Below the pieces are notes generated by a model, which saw nothing but the letters and a program-made list of their open reading frames with translations, made no database searches and was not told where the DNA came from. 64,000 nucleotides of DNA, from NCBI GenBank assembly GCA_031002005.1, contig JARYHS010008074.1, positions 176,042,494 through 176,106,493 on the forward strand, written 5' to 3'. Below are positions 45,106 to 56,870 of the stretch, in pieces. This DNA is from Vandiemenella viatica (taxonomy: Eukaryota; Arthropoda; Insecta; Orthoptera; Morabidae). The translations under genes and the position numbers were made by a program. Position 1 is the first letter of the stretch; the number at the start of each line of letters is the position of its first letter.

Positions 45106-46870
45106 ACTTAGAAGATTGGTGACTGTTCTGAAATAGATAAAAAGAAGGTTATTCTGTGGTTCCACGCTCTCTGGTACGCTAACTATGCGGCAAATGGATA
45201 ACAACACCGTCTGAAAATTATAGATAACGTGGGAAGATCATATGAATAATTAATTTAACTATGGTTTGGCACTGCAAAGAAATGATCGATTGAATGATAT
45301 TTATTTCGACTTGAAAATACATAAAAAACTTATTTATTTATTCAATAAATTTGAGTTTCTGAAAACTGAACTGTTGCCTTGTTGCTCTGTAATTCTTTGT
45401 AGAACGTGAAGCCTATCGCTAAACCTCACAGGGAAAAAGTTACGCGACACCACTGACCTAATGTTTGTCGATAATTTCTGGGCTTTACCGTCAATCACAT
45501 CTTCGTGTTGAATGAAGAACTCTGCTGTCGGCTAATGAAGATTTCTTGGTAACAGATCAGCTGGTCTTTAAGAACACTGCACCAAAGTTTGTATTGTTCA
45601 GATAGATGGAAGACTGCTCTTTCACAACCGTACGTTTGCTGCATTCATTTCACCGGAAGTGGACTGCCGACAATAATGATAAAAAGAAACAGGCTTTTCG
45701 AATATCATCGAATGGTAGAATAATTGCGCGGTGAATGATCTTCGATGAATGAATACTCGAATCTGAGTTTATAGAATTGTTTGATTATTTATAGGCCATC
45801 TTTAACCGCCAAACCAGCTTACGTAGGGAGTCCACTCGGATTTTCCTTGTGTTTCTCCCACTAATAGGAGACTTGTTGCTTCAAATGTTTGTAGTTCCCA
45901 CACCGTGCAAGCAAAGATGCTGGTCATTAGCTCTATTAGTGAAAAGGGGGTGTCCCTAGTGCTATCTTCTGGTAATCCTATTTCTGGACCCAGGTTGAAG
46001 TACCTTCCTGGAGACCATTGAGATCCACACAGTTCTCATACTCATGCTAATACAATAATATGCTGTCTGAAAGCATTCACTACAATTCAGTAAGTAAGAA
46101 ATGCATCTAATTGATTTTAAGTTCTAACCAGCTAAAAACAATTTATATCTGACAATTTATTGAAATATGAAGTATCGTGTTAATGATACTAGAAATTAGA
46201 ATTTTTAATGGTTTTTGGCGTATTTTTGTCTTTACTCCTTATGACATCCAGACGTCACGTAGGAACCTGTGAGAGTTTTTCACAGCAACTTAACACCTAT
46301 TCTGAAACTTTTTTTGGAATGTTTCTTCTCGCCGTTTTCACAAAATTTGCCTGGAAATCGGTTGAAAATAAAAAAACTCTGCCAATGTCAGAGATCATTC
46401 ACAATAACACTGGAACATATAAAACTTAAGAAATAACGTGTTCAATCGTTATATAAAATTATAACTCAATTTTTTCGACGGTTTTTCCCACATCTTCGAA
46501 AAAGGGGTTTTCCTTTTTTAGTTTTTCATACCCCAAGGGATGTTTGAAGATGAAACCTCTAACTGTCGCTGCAATCGTACCCCATCTATGTGAAAAAAAA
46601 TCTAATGAATCTGCGAATTACTTTTTGTTTATATGAATTATTTATACCTTCCTCTAATGTATATAGTACCTATATGACAAATTTTAATAAACTTACCAAC
46701 GAAAAAATTAATCCAACCTAAGAAAACAATCTTTTTCTGTATTAAACTGAGGCAAAATTACAGAGTTAACGCCAAATCCGATCTTACAAAAAAATTAAAG
46801 GGATTAAATATAATTAATTAAAATTGCAATGGAGCGCACGCCCCGTTGGCAATTTCCCTTCACACGAATT
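45106..46870. other. Unassigned sequence
   Basis: About 1.76 kb without recognised genes. The 73-codon plus frame at 46208-46429 lacks known similarity. Confidence 0.4.
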
Positions 46871-47732
46871 CCCTCTTTCCTGCTCACACCAACATTTGAG
46901 CTCTACAAATTTCAACTTTAAATTCTTTCAACGTTTTTGGTAAATAATTCATCATTTCTCTAGGTAACTTATTCCATTCCCTGACACCCTTGCCTAAAAA
47001 AGAGAATCTTTCTACACCCTTGTGCCTGAAATTGATGGCCAGGCTTGTGGTCATGGACATATTTTCCCTTTCACGCATTACTTTTAATTCTTACACCAAT
47101 ATCTTTCCATGCCTATTCACCAATATACGCCCTGTACACTCCCATGACTCTCTTCACCTCCTCCTGTCTTCCAACGAACCCATTCCAGCTCTTTTTATCA
47201 TATCTGTTACTCATTGCATTCTGCGCTAATTTCCTGAAACAAATCTAACAGCTCTTTTTCTCACCCTCTCCAACTTCTGTATTTGATACTCAAAATGTGG
47301 GTCGCATACTTCACTACCATGTTCAAGCAGTGATATGACCCAAGTTTTTTAACCCAATTCCTTTACTTCTCTTGTGCATCCCCTCATCACTCTCTCCAAC
47401 AAGTGCAGAATTTTGAAACCTTTTACAACTACCTGTCCAATATGTCCTGCCCAGTTAAGCTTGTTATCCAATTTAATGCCAAGATAATTACATTTTAAGT
47501 CTTCAACGAGCAATTCTTTCTCCACTTTATAATCATAATCAACCATTAGGTTTTTTTTTATCTGTGTGTCTAATAAGTTGACTCTTCTCTGCATTTATCT
47601 TCAGCCCATGCTACATATCCTGTCCAGATTAACCTGCGCTGTTTACATTCCTCTACCATTATGATCCATTTATACAGCATTATTTCATCTGCAAACAATC
47701 TAATTTATGATAGTAAAACCATCAACACAATT

Positions 47733-47972
47733 TTTTTTCTTATTGCTTTACGTCTCGTCAACGGCTAAGGGTATTAGAGACGGGATGGGACTGGGGACAA
47801 GGAACGGAAAGGAATTTGGCCATGGCCTTTTTGAAGGAAGCATCCCGGAAATCGCCTGGAGTGATTTGGTTAAACCATGGAAAACCCAAATCTGGATGCC
47901 CGGACGGGGATTCGAAACCGAGTCCACCCGAATGCGAGGCCAGAACGTTAACCGTTCACCCACCACGCTCGG
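47733..47972 (-). repeat. tRNA-derived SINE, full-length, with 11-bp duplication
   Basis: Minus copy with T run, end complement ACGTCTCGTCAACGGCTAAG (between types A and B), body, box B complement and head complement CACCACGCTCGG. The direct repeat TCAACACAATT at 47722-47732 and 47973-47983 is an exact target-site duplication. The insertion lies in the reverse-transcriptase pseudogene, and its right duplication overlaps the tip of the palindromic MITE at 47981, so the SINE is younger than both. Confidence 0.93.
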
Positions 47973-47980
47973 TCAACACA

Positions 47981-48139
47981 ATTCGCTCATTTGCTGGAAC
48001 AACGTCATAACTAAAAAAATCACAAATTTTAAGATAGTAACGCAGGAACGATTCTAACAACATGACTTTTAACTTCATATGCGTCTTTTAAAAAATTGTT
48101 ATTTTTGAGTTATGACGTTGTTACAGCAAATGAGCGAAT
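47981..48139. mobile_element. Short palindromic MITE, 159 bp
   Basis: Inverted arms of about 35 bp: ATTCGCTCATTTGCTGGAAC and then AACGTCATAACT at 47981-48015, and the complement at 48105-48139. The spacer is about 90 bp, AT-rich and non-coding. It interrupts reverse-transcriptase coding sequence, which proves it is an insertion. Confidence 0.85.
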
Positions 48140-48225
48140 TATTCATTGCAATAATGAATAGGAATGATACCAATACGCTACCCTGTGGCACTCCCATTAT
48201 CTTCCATATCAGAAGTAGGGATGGC

Positions 48226-48890
48226 GATCTGAGATCGATTAATTGAAAAATCGATCTTTAGGACCAAAAAATCGATTTTTTAAATCGATTTATAGTACTG
48301 AATCGATCCAGTGAATCAATATTTCACCCGCAAAAATCGAATATGAAAAGCATTTTCTACATGTAATGCACATGCACATGAAAGAAAGGGTTTAAAAGAC
48401 GAAATGAAACACTATTTATCGCAAGCAGTTGTGCACCTTAAGTATGATCCAATACTTTACTGGCAAGAACAAAAAAAATTATCATCACGTTTACTCAACA
48501 GCCAAGAAGTATATCTGTATAGTGGGATCGTCAGTATCTTGCAAGCGCCCTTTTTTTTTTTAATTGCTGGCAGCATTGCAAGTGATGAGCAGAACCGCTT
48601 GGATCCTAGTAGACTGGACAGACTGTTGTTTCTGAAAAGCTTGGACATTAAGCACTGGGAACTGTAAACTATATCATTTCAAAACTGATTAATGTAACCA
48701 ACAAATTTTTGAAATTCATGTCTTATTGTATAGCTGATACTTTGATTTAGTTGTTTAAATTAGTTTAAAAATGATAAAAGATGGATTATTATGGTGTCAT
48801 TTTGGTTTTCCATGACTGGAATTATATTGAAAATACGAACACGAAAACTTAATCGAAAAAAGATCGATTTTTAGAAAATCAATGAGAATG
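48226..48890 (+). mobile_element. hAT element remnant, right end lost
   Basis: Left tip TAGGGATGGCGATC at about 48228 is hAT-like. Subterminal repeats of ATCGATTTTT-type words occur at 48236-48340 and again at 48850-48880. A transposase C-terminus lies between them. The expected matching right tip was not found, so the element is truncated or decayed there. Confidence 0.6.
48404..48667 (+). pseudogene. hAT transposase C-terminal dimerisation domain fragment
   Basis: The 87-residue frame reads HLKYDPILYWQEQ, then a central hydrophobic part, and SDEQNRLDPSRLDRLLFLKSL. This pattern is the hAT C-terminal dimerisation domain (DPLxYW at the start, SxxRxRLxPxxVxxLLFLKxN at the end), which holds the transposase complex together. 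The central CIPATSxPSERxFS motif is degraded to LQAPFFFLIAGS. The catalytic core is absent, so it is non-functional. Confidence 0.85.
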
Positions 48891-49266
48891 CAGGGTTACA
48901 AAAACGTCTTGAAATGGAAAAAAATATTTTCCGAACTACCGAAGTAAAGATAAAATTATTAGTACCTAGATTTTTTTTCTTTTTTTTACTACCTAGAATT
49001 AGGGCTGTTGATAAAATATCGATATTTTTTTAAAAAAATATCGATATTTATGAGTGATATTTTTTAGGACGATATATCGATATATCGATATTGAAATCTG
49101 GATATCGGAGTCCGATATTTTTTTAAATAAGTGGTTATTTTCCGTTTTCCTGGTAGAATATTCCAAGTTATTATTGGAGGGAAAACGATTACCTGTCTTG
49201 CAGATGCAATACATTTTCATAGATAGAATTTTAAGAAACAATGAACGATACGAGCACATGGAGAAG

Positions 49267-49513
49267 CAGGGCCGCCGTAAGGGGGCGTGCCAGGCAGCAT
49301 ATTATTTAGCGGGCGACCTCCTTTTTTTTTTTAGCTCAACAGCTGCTACGGGCGGTCGGCGGCGACACTGGGGATGGCAACAATGGGGGCGGCAATCTCA
49401 CAGTTTTTTGACCCGTTTCGGAAACTTCCTAGATCCACCACTGGCTGTAGTTGGACAGGGGGCGGCATAATCGCTATTGCACGCGGGTGCTCAAACAGCT
49501 AGCGGCGGGCCTG
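49267..49513. mobile_element. Nested hAT-type MITE, 247 bp, with 8-bp duplication
   Basis: Ends CAGGGCCGCCGTAAG and the complement of CTAGCGGCGGGCCTG. The exact 8-bp repeat TGGAGAAG lies at 49259-49266 and 49514-49521. GC-rich interior, no coding capacity. Its position inside the 3.45-kb hAT shows it inserted later. Tips resemble the 39.5-kb MITE (TAGGGCCGC / CAGGGCCGC). Confidence 0.93.
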
Positions 49514-49666
49514 TGGAGAAGTAAAAAACAAAGGTAAAATAACTCATTAGAATTCTTGTCGGGACATTTTGAAAAGTTTTTAAAACTTGTCTTCAATCAA
49601 TGCAAAAGTATTAGCATTAAGAAACTAATCGTAATGTACCAGGTATGGGTAGGGTTGCCACATAGC

Positions 49667-50750
49667 CGGAAAATCCGGGAATGTCCCGGAATTTTGTGTC
49701 TGATCTCGTGTTCAGGAATTATGCGTTACTGTCCCGGAATTTCCGTATACTAGTTTTTTTTCTCAAACTCAGTTCACCACGGTGGTCATGAGGCCAAGCC
49801 AAGTATCCCATGCTTGCAGCCGGAGGATGGAATGTCCCTTAAATCAGAGGAATTGAAACTGACAGGAAAATACTCTTTGAATTTTCTGGGAATTTGAAAA
49901 TTCTAGATGCAGTTAACATTAACTTCCTTTATACAGAGTTCACATGTCTGAAACGTGTTTTTCAGGTCCTTCCAAAAGACTTTCCAAACCATAAAATCTG
50001 GGCCAATTTCTTTAGAACAAGCGTTTTTAATGATTTTGAATATTTAAAAAAAAATAGTTGGTTTTGTTTTGTCAATTCCAACAAGCAACTTTTACGAGAC
50101 AAGTTTTAGTCCGTTGAATAATTTATGAAATAAGAGTGAAACAGAACGTTCATGGATTCGATCAAAGCTGAACTGCAAACTCGATCAACTTTGAAGACTC
50201 TTGCTGAGAAATTTTATCAGTTTTGCAAAGCAGTGACGGAGAAATATTTATGAAAATGGCAAAATCTAGTATTAAATGTTTTAAAAGTAGATGATTAAGA
50301 TCTATTTTGATTGATGTTGATTTTGATTTAGCAAAAGATAGATGCTAATTTTTTATTTGTTGATAAAACCTGATGTTGATTTTCTGCCTAATTTTAATTA
50401 ATGAGCCTAACAGAAGTGTTCAGTTTTGGTTTAATATTTTTGAGATTTTGATTAATAATACCCAATGTTGATTTTGTACCAAAGTAAAAAATTCCTAACG
50501 AGGTGGTCAATTTTTGTCTTAAGTTTAGTATTTTTCCTTTTGATTCATAATACCTGATGTTGACTTTCTACCATAGTTTAATTAATAAAGTTAAAAGAGG
50601 TGCTATATATACGTTAGATATCATATTTACCTAAAATATAATTTTTTATTAATTTGCATTTTTGTTCACTCTTTAAACATACCGCTAAAATACTTTTTAG
50701 ACCCGGAAATGTCCCGGAAATTATAAGCCTGTATCTGGCACTCCACAGTT
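49667..50750 (+). mobile_element. Probable nested hAT element with transposase remnant
   Basis: The left tip region GGGTTGCCACATAGCCGGAA, then TCCGGGAATGTCCCGG, is mirrored at the right by CCCGGAAATGTCCCGG ... GGCACTCC, in inverted sense. Between them, at 49850-50280 (plus), lie pieces of a hAT transposase C-terminus (see next entry). No clear 8-bp duplication was found, so boundaries are approximate. Confidence 0.5.
49850..50280 (+). pseudogene. hAT transposase C-terminal remnant
   Basis: Split over frames I read LDAVNINFLYTEFTCLKRVF, then VLSIPTSNFYETSF in another frame, then MDSIKAELQTRS and EKFYQFCKAV. The SIPTSN...ETSF segment corresponds to the (S/C)IPxSNAxVERxFS motif of the dimerisation domain, and SIKAELQ to the following LIKAELQ helix. 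Frame changes and stops separate the parts. Confidence 0.65.
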
Positions 50751-52456
50751 AATTGGATACGGTTCTTGTTCCATACCAACAGAAGAATTGAGCTCCAAAA
50801 TTATGTTACAGCCAGTTTTGTTATATCACTTACGAATTTATTAAGATAAGAAATTGAAAAAAAGAATTTACCACTTTTGGATTGCCTTTACAAAGCGCTA
50901 TGCTAAAAACTTATTATCATAGATTGGTGCATTTAAAAACATTAACGCCAAGGGAACTGCCTTGACAGTAGCGGCTCTAGGATTTTTCCAAGCCGGGGAA
51001 AAACTGAGATTGCCGCCTCTTCAAACATTGTTGCGAGCCTGACCCCGAGAATCGCCTCCTTGATTGTTGGCCAAACGCATTGATGTCGCCACTTTAACTG
51101 TTTGCCAAACGCATTGTTGGACACGATATTATCGCCCAGAGCAAGTACCCCGGTTTGCCCCCACCCCTCGCCCTAAATCCTGCATTCCACCTAGAATCTC
51201 AGCTTTTAAAAAATTGTATTATGGTAAAGCGAAAGAAGGGGAAATATTCAATTAATGTAGGGAGTTCTCCATTCATAGTAGAAGAAACAACGGGAAAAAC
51301 ATGAGTTCATGCTCTTGAAAAGTATGTCCAATGAAGTTTCTGACATGAGTTTTGGTGCAAAATTTTACTTCATTCACCACCTTAGTTTGGATTTTTTTTT
51401 TTGGATCTGAAACTCTTTTAAATAACTATGACGTTCTCTCATCACAATTCTATGCAACATTCAGTTGTCCTAGAAAATGGTAATTTGGTACACATACTTG
51501 GTTTCATCCCCATTGTATAAGAAAAGTTCCTGTGTTTTTTCAATGCCAATCTAAAAGCTGAAACGTCTTAGAGAAAATTTGTAGGTTAATTGCTTTCTTC
51601 TTGATGAGGCTATATGCCTTGAATTTCAGTTTTGCACAAAGATCAGGAGCATAAAAAACACAATTAATTTTACTTTGTTACTACAATTAATTTGGAAGTT
51701 ATTGGTAGTCCTACATCGATGGTAACAATGCAGACACGGCGAAGCTCGCACAGAACGAATCGGACTCCAGCCCATTGTTTTACATGAGCGTGCGTTGTCG
51801 AGGAAAGTATTTTGATATGGAAATTGGATGCAAGCAGTAATATTGATAAATTCGGATACACAATCTATGCTAAGATGCAAACATTAGGTCCAAAAAAGTA
51901 AGAAGACTCAGAATAAGCTATCAACCTACAAAAAGAAATTAAATTCCACATAAAACAATACTTGTAAAAAAAGTGACTTGGTCACTATGCAAACTCTGAT
52001 AATAGAACATCAACATAAATAAATGCCTCTACAATGTTGTATTATTGAGCTTTTAAACTCAAAAAAGCCAAGATTTCCCTCGATGCTCTTTCTGGATTCG
52101 CAAGTCTTAGAGTAAATCATAAACATTCTGCCTTTCCTTTTAGTAAAGTAGTAGTAAAATGGCTAAATCACAATTTTTTTAAAAAAAATATTTATCCGTG
52201 ACGTCATGAAAAACTATTTTTTTTGAGAAAATCAAAACTTGATTCAGAAAAAATCTCACAACTCTTCATCATTAAATAGCCACAAGACTTCGCCCATTTT
52301 TAAAATGATTTGTTTTTGTAACGTTGTTTTTATATAATGGGGTCGATATATCGATACTTTTTCTTCGATATATCGAACCCGATATAAATATTTTTTAAAA
52401 TATCGATATATCGAAAATCCGATATTTTTTAAAATATCAACAGCCCTACCTAGAAT

Positions 52457-52860
52457 GTTTAACACCGCTATTTAACAGGAAGGTGGTATTATTTAAGCTG
52501 AGAGAATTACGTTTTATGGTGTCCTGACATGTTTCCAAATAAAGCCTTGAAGTATAGACCTTGGAAGGAGAAGTTGGAATTCTTGAAAGCCTAATGGTAA
52601 ACAGGCAAAAGAATAAGAAGGCAAACTATAAAACCTAATTTGTGACAATTTTGGCAAATAGATCGGAAAAATGGGTGATGAAGGAGAGGAAAAAAGTAGA
52701 GTAGAAGTATTTTTTACTTAGCGTATGATACTACATGACATTTATAATACTCTACAACAATTATATTGTAATTGTTGAACAACTTTCCTTTAAAGTATAT
52801 ATAGTTGAGCGGACAGGGCCCGCATTTGGCAGGTGATGAGGCCACTACGACAGGATCACC
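52457..52860. other. Unassigned sequence between transposons
   Basis: No gene or repeat end recognised. Confidence 0.4.
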
Positions 52861-52864
52861 AGCC

Positions 52865-54635
52865 AAAACCACTATAACATGACATCGAGGTGGTCCAACC
52901 AGGACACCACCTCCGGCGTAGCCACATTTAAATTTTCCAGGCTACCAGGAAGGACACGCATTGGGCAATCCTGCACAATGTGTGACACAGTTTGTGAAAC
53001 CTCACCGCAGTCACAGGACGGAGAATCTGACAAGTCCCAGGTGTGGAGAGTTGAAGCAGTTCTTCCCGTACCACATATAATACGATTCAGTTTACATCAA
53101 ATTGACCGCGGTAAGTTGAATCCTGGTAGTTTTGAGCAGGGATTACTAATTTGCTCTATGCTTTGTGGTGTTGACGATGCCCATTCCGCTGTCCAGTTAC
53201 CTGTAAGGCTGAAGGAGTTAGATGTTAGGCTGACAGCAGTCTTCCAGGCAGGGCGACGTGACTTCAGCCGTGTTTTGTATTCCCTAATATCGCCATCGAT
53301 GACTGAGAAGAGCCTCGTTGTTCAGAATTCTCGACCGTAGATTGATAAGGACCGTTTGCCTTCTGATGTGAGGTGGTGGGATGTGGCTGAGCACCGGCAG
53401 CCATTGAATTAGTGTAGGTAGAATCGTGCAAGTTGAGATGCGCATTGTTGGCGAAGCCGAACGTACACCAGCTGAGTAATTCTATATGACAGTAATTTTG
53501 TGAGAAAGTTGGATCTTTCCCTGGTTTAAGTAAAGCAGTGATTTTTGCTTGCTTGAAGATCTGAGGGAATCTTCCAGATTGCAGTATGGAGGCAGTCCAA
53601 CGATATGTAGCTGGTTCACAGTTTTCAATAGTTCTGGGCAACTCCCAACTAATCACAGCTTTTCTATTTTGAACGGTTTTTAAACCTTCCGAACCTCTTG
53701 TAATGAGAATGGACGGGAGTATATAGAATGAGGTTGAGTTTCGCGCTTTTCACGCTTAATCTCCGATTTGACCCATCTAGTGAACTGCTGGTCCTTTTTT
53801 TGTTCTAGAAGTAGATACAGTGTGATTTCCTATTGGATGAGTGTGCCCTTGAGGGTATTGAAGTAGGATCTAATTTACGAATAAGAGAACAGGTTTTTCT
53901 ACTTGAATGGGTAAAATTCAGTTTTTTAAAGTTTTTACCCATTTATATCTTTTCGCATTGTCAACAGAATTTCTGTTGCTTTCTCATGAGAGCTAGTTTC
54001 CTCAAATTCTTCTCTAAGTCTGCTTGAGTCGTCGCTCCATCATGGAATATAGTCTTTCCGGAAGCCTCGCGGGATGGCTCTATTCGCCGCAGCTTTTATT
54101 AGTCCTACAAACCTTGCATAATTCTCTGGGACTGCTTCGATCTATCGAATGTTAGCGTCACAGGCTTCCCAATCTGTTCTCTGGAAGTTCCACCGAGATT
54201 TAGGAGTGGATCTGATAACAGGTATCTGGATTCCTATTTTATGGATTATGGATCTATGTTGACTGTGGAGGAAGTCACCGAGAACTTGTCTCCTTACGAG
54301 ACAGAAAGGAACTGTTAAACCAGAAGTGACGAAACAGAGGTCTGGTGAGTAGTCTTGTTTCCAGCGAGAGGAATTAAATATACTCTTGTCTTTAGCGTCT
54401 TGTTGACATCAGCCCCTTATGTTAATTTAATCCAATTCTCGTCAGTATGATTTGCTTGAAGATCTGAGGAAATCTTCCTGATTGCAGTATGGAGCTGAAG
54501 AACGAGGCAGTCCAACGATATGTAAAATGTTGAAATCTCCAAAGATAAGCTATTCTTAGTAGGGACCAAGTCGATTGTTTCTGGTTAAAGTGCAGTGGGT
54601 GGCTTGTAGGTGTTGGTAACCATAACATTCTGCAT
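52865..54635 (-). pseudogene. Jockey-like non-LTR retrotransposon, rearranged and deleted
   Basis: Read on the minus strand from 54635 down. A piece of endonuclease (VTNTYKPPTA near 54615) comes first, then an out-of-place copy of the early reverse transcriptase (54450-54523). The end of the endonuclease and linker follow: RSTPKSRWNFQRTDWE near 54210, then IKAAANRAIPRGFRKDYIP and a stop where Cys/Trp is expected, near 54045. Next is the start of the reverse transcriptase (SILQSGRFPQIFKQAKITAL, then LLKPGKDPTFSQNY near 53520). The frame then jumps directly to C-terminal sequence, omitting the catalytic YADD region. It ends CDCGEVSQTVSHIVQDCP near 53010 (the Cys/His cluster) and EVVSWLDHLDVML at 52905-52879. 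It is dead, and the deletion of the reverse-transcriptase core is clear. Jockey/RNA-directed polymerase family assignment is by motif order. Confidence 0.85.
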
Positions 54636-54639
54636 CTCT

Positions 54640-56204
54640 ATTGTGTAGGAAAAGTAAGTTGGATGACATTATGCTGGAATGACCTTGTAATGGTATATGT
54701 CATTCTTAATATAGGTTGCAACGCCATATTTTGCATGATGTTGCACTGTTACCATTTTATAACCAGGTAGTTTCTCTCTAGTCAGCAGCTGCTTGTCGTT
54801 CTCTGTGGGAAGGAGAAGAGTAGGAATAACGAAAAGGGCGTAATAAGGAACGAGAAAATCAGGGCGATGATCAGGTAGGAACCATTACAACTAAGAATAA
54901 AGAAATCAATATTACAGTGGTATGGTCATAGGAGAGGAGAAGATACAAAGGAAGAGCTGGACATGGAGCTGAAAGGGAAGAGGAGCAGATAAAATCGAGG
55001 TACAGGTGTTAAAAGGTAGTAAATGTGTTAAAAAGTAAGATGAAGAAAGTGGAGGAAATTGGCTGACAGTAGAAGAAGAGAAATGGTGGACGGACAGGGA
55101 GCGTTGTAGTGTCTTTTGTTGCAAACAGACCTGGTCAACGGTTGGTGTCTGCTCAAGATGATGATGGTGAATGATAAATAACTAGTGTGGAAGGCAAATT
55201 TTTGGGTCTGTGAGACAGGTTGCTTGCCTTCTCTTAAAATATATTCGTATATCTTTTTTATATTAAAAAAAATATATTGCAGTATATTAAGCGTTTAGGT
55301 TTTTAGAGGTTGGCAGTACGGAAGACAGATGAAGAGGGATGTATATTCAGCAAAGTAGCAATAATATTGTAAGAGATGTGGCACAGAGGAATTAATTGAT
55401 GAGTTCAGCTTGCACATAAAAATGTTCATGTTATTAAAATGAATTTCTGTGACTATTAAGTGAACCTGTAAATTAATTTCTAATAAAAGAAGATTTGATC
55501 TAAGATCTGGACGTACTGCATTAATATGAAATTTTCTTTATCTGCTAACTCATGCTTTATTGTCATTAAAATCTTAGCAGTACTTTTATTACATAACGTT
55601 CTGACTTTTCGATAACCTTTCCCTTTATTCTTGTGTTGTGTTTTTAATCGTAAGTTGATTGAAAGAATTTTACGAAGTGTCATCTATTCTGAGGAGAGGA
55701 TCCTCGTCACCTGTTTAATTATCTCCAAGTATTGCTTGTGTTGCGGCTAAATCCCACCCACGTCGTCTTCAGTCTTTCACAGGTGTCTCACAGTAAGCCT
55801 ATTGAGTACTTTAAATACTGCAACATACCGCCCAACACCGGCTGATTACAGCTTGCAGAGATCCAAGCAAACACCTGCGTACATGCGCTGTCATTCTGTT
55901 GCACAGTCTTCTACTGTGCGAAACAGGTTCCTTGCTTGCTGGACAGGAGAATGGTTCCGTGTCTTAACGAAACAGCTTGTCATTACATACGGTGGGCTCC
56001 TCCCGACTATTGGTAATACGTTAGCTGCACTGAAGCTTCAAAATGTTTTTTCAGAATCATGTATGCGATCGTGGCTTCCTGTTTTTTGTTTGTTTTTGTT
56101 TTGTTTTTATTGTGGAGGGGGGAGGGAGGTCTAACACACATCACAAAATAATTCTATCTTTCAGATTTTAGATGAGGGTGTAGCTAGCAGAACTACCTTA
56201 AAAT
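54640..56204. other. Unassigned sequence
   Basis: No gene recognised. Open frames of 60-110 codons (for example 55802-56134, plus) have no known similarity. Confidence 0.4.
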
Positions 56205-56392
56205 TTTTGTCTACTGTTTGCGGTAAATATTCGAGCTTCAGACGCGGGTTCAAACCCCGATTGGCCCTCTGGATTACTGTTATGCCTGGTTTACCGAAAT
56301 TACTCCAGACGAATAATGCCACAGTTCTTCCGAGGCCGTTTCGTTTCCATTCCCTTATCTTTCCTTCTTTTTCGCCTTTAATTAGCTAGAGT
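56205..56392 (+). repeat. tRNA-derived SINE, diverged subfamily
   Basis: Box B-like GGGTTCAAACCCCGATTGG, the body positions ACTGTTATGCCTGGTTTACC and ACTCCAGACGAATAATGCCA, then GCCGTTTCGTTTCCATTCCC. The ends differ from types A and B. It is a relative rather than a close copy. Confidence 0.6.
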
Positions 56393-56862
56393 TATACAAG
56401 TGGTAAATCCCTAATTAAGAAAAAGATTTTTTTAAAAAATAAAATCCATTGTATTTGTGCTCCTTTCTTGAAGATCTTGGTTTTACTGTTCCCGTGTTGC
56501 CATCTAATATTTCATTTACTTTTCTTTCTAGAATACGAATGTCCAGTTTCTTTTTAATATTAGACGAAATTAATCACTTTCCTTTCATTGCTTTCCTCTT
56601 TAATCGACGATATCGGAACGTAAGTTTTCGTTCCCGAAAACTAAATTTGGAAAACAACAGAATATTAATCATGGAATATGCTCCAGATGACATTAATGTG
56701 TAATTGGAGTAGCACTGGGCTGATTTGATAATTCGGCCTAAAATTAGCCTAAAATTTGAATTTGTAATTCTGTTAATAAGATGTGTATTTCATTGATAAA
56801 ACAGTTTACAAACCTAACATTAAACTTTCCTATCCTTGTCGTATTTTTTAGTGGTTTTGTTC
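56393..56862. other. Unassigned AT-rich sequence
   Basis: An 84-codon plus frame at 56449-56703 has no recognised similarity. Nothing else seen. Confidence 0.4.
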
Positions 56863-56870
56863 CTCTACAG

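Larger units (their letters stand above)
46880..48215 (-). pseudogene. CR1-like non-LTR reverse transcriptase, interrupted and decayed
   Basis: The C-terminal half of a reverse transcriptase, read from 48215 down. In order: IMGVPQGSVL near 48200 (conserved NxxGVPQGSVLGP box), FLFI, then after two insertions RLFADEIMLYK near 47685 (the catalytic F/YADD box, second Asp replaced by Glu). Next come YLGIKLDNKLNW near 47490, KILHLLERVMRGCTREVKELG near 47400, CDPHFEYQIQKLERVRKRAVRF near 47290, and FSFLGKGVREWNKLPREM near 46985, the typical end of such proteins. A SINE (47733-47972) and a palindromic MITE (47981-48139) split the frame between the GVPQGS and FADE boxes; removing both leaves the two boxes at the expected distance. 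Several stops and shifts make it dead. The N-terminal parts are missing beyond 48215, where a hAT remnant begins. Confidence 0.88.
48992..52456. mobile_element. 3.45-kb hAT element with nested hAT derivatives and exact 8-bp duplication
   Basis: The element spans 49000-52448 between exact 8-bp duplications CCTAGAAT (48992-48999 and 52449-52456). Tips TAGGGCTGTTGATA and the complement of TATCAACAGCCCTA match. The subterminal zones at both ends are rich in ATCGATATATCGATAT-like repeats (49013-49115 and 52340-52440), probably transposase-binding arrays. The interior has at least two further insertions (49267-49513 and about 49667-50750) and no intact transposase of its own. The long AT-rich part 50760-52250 is unassigned. 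Confidence 0.92.
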
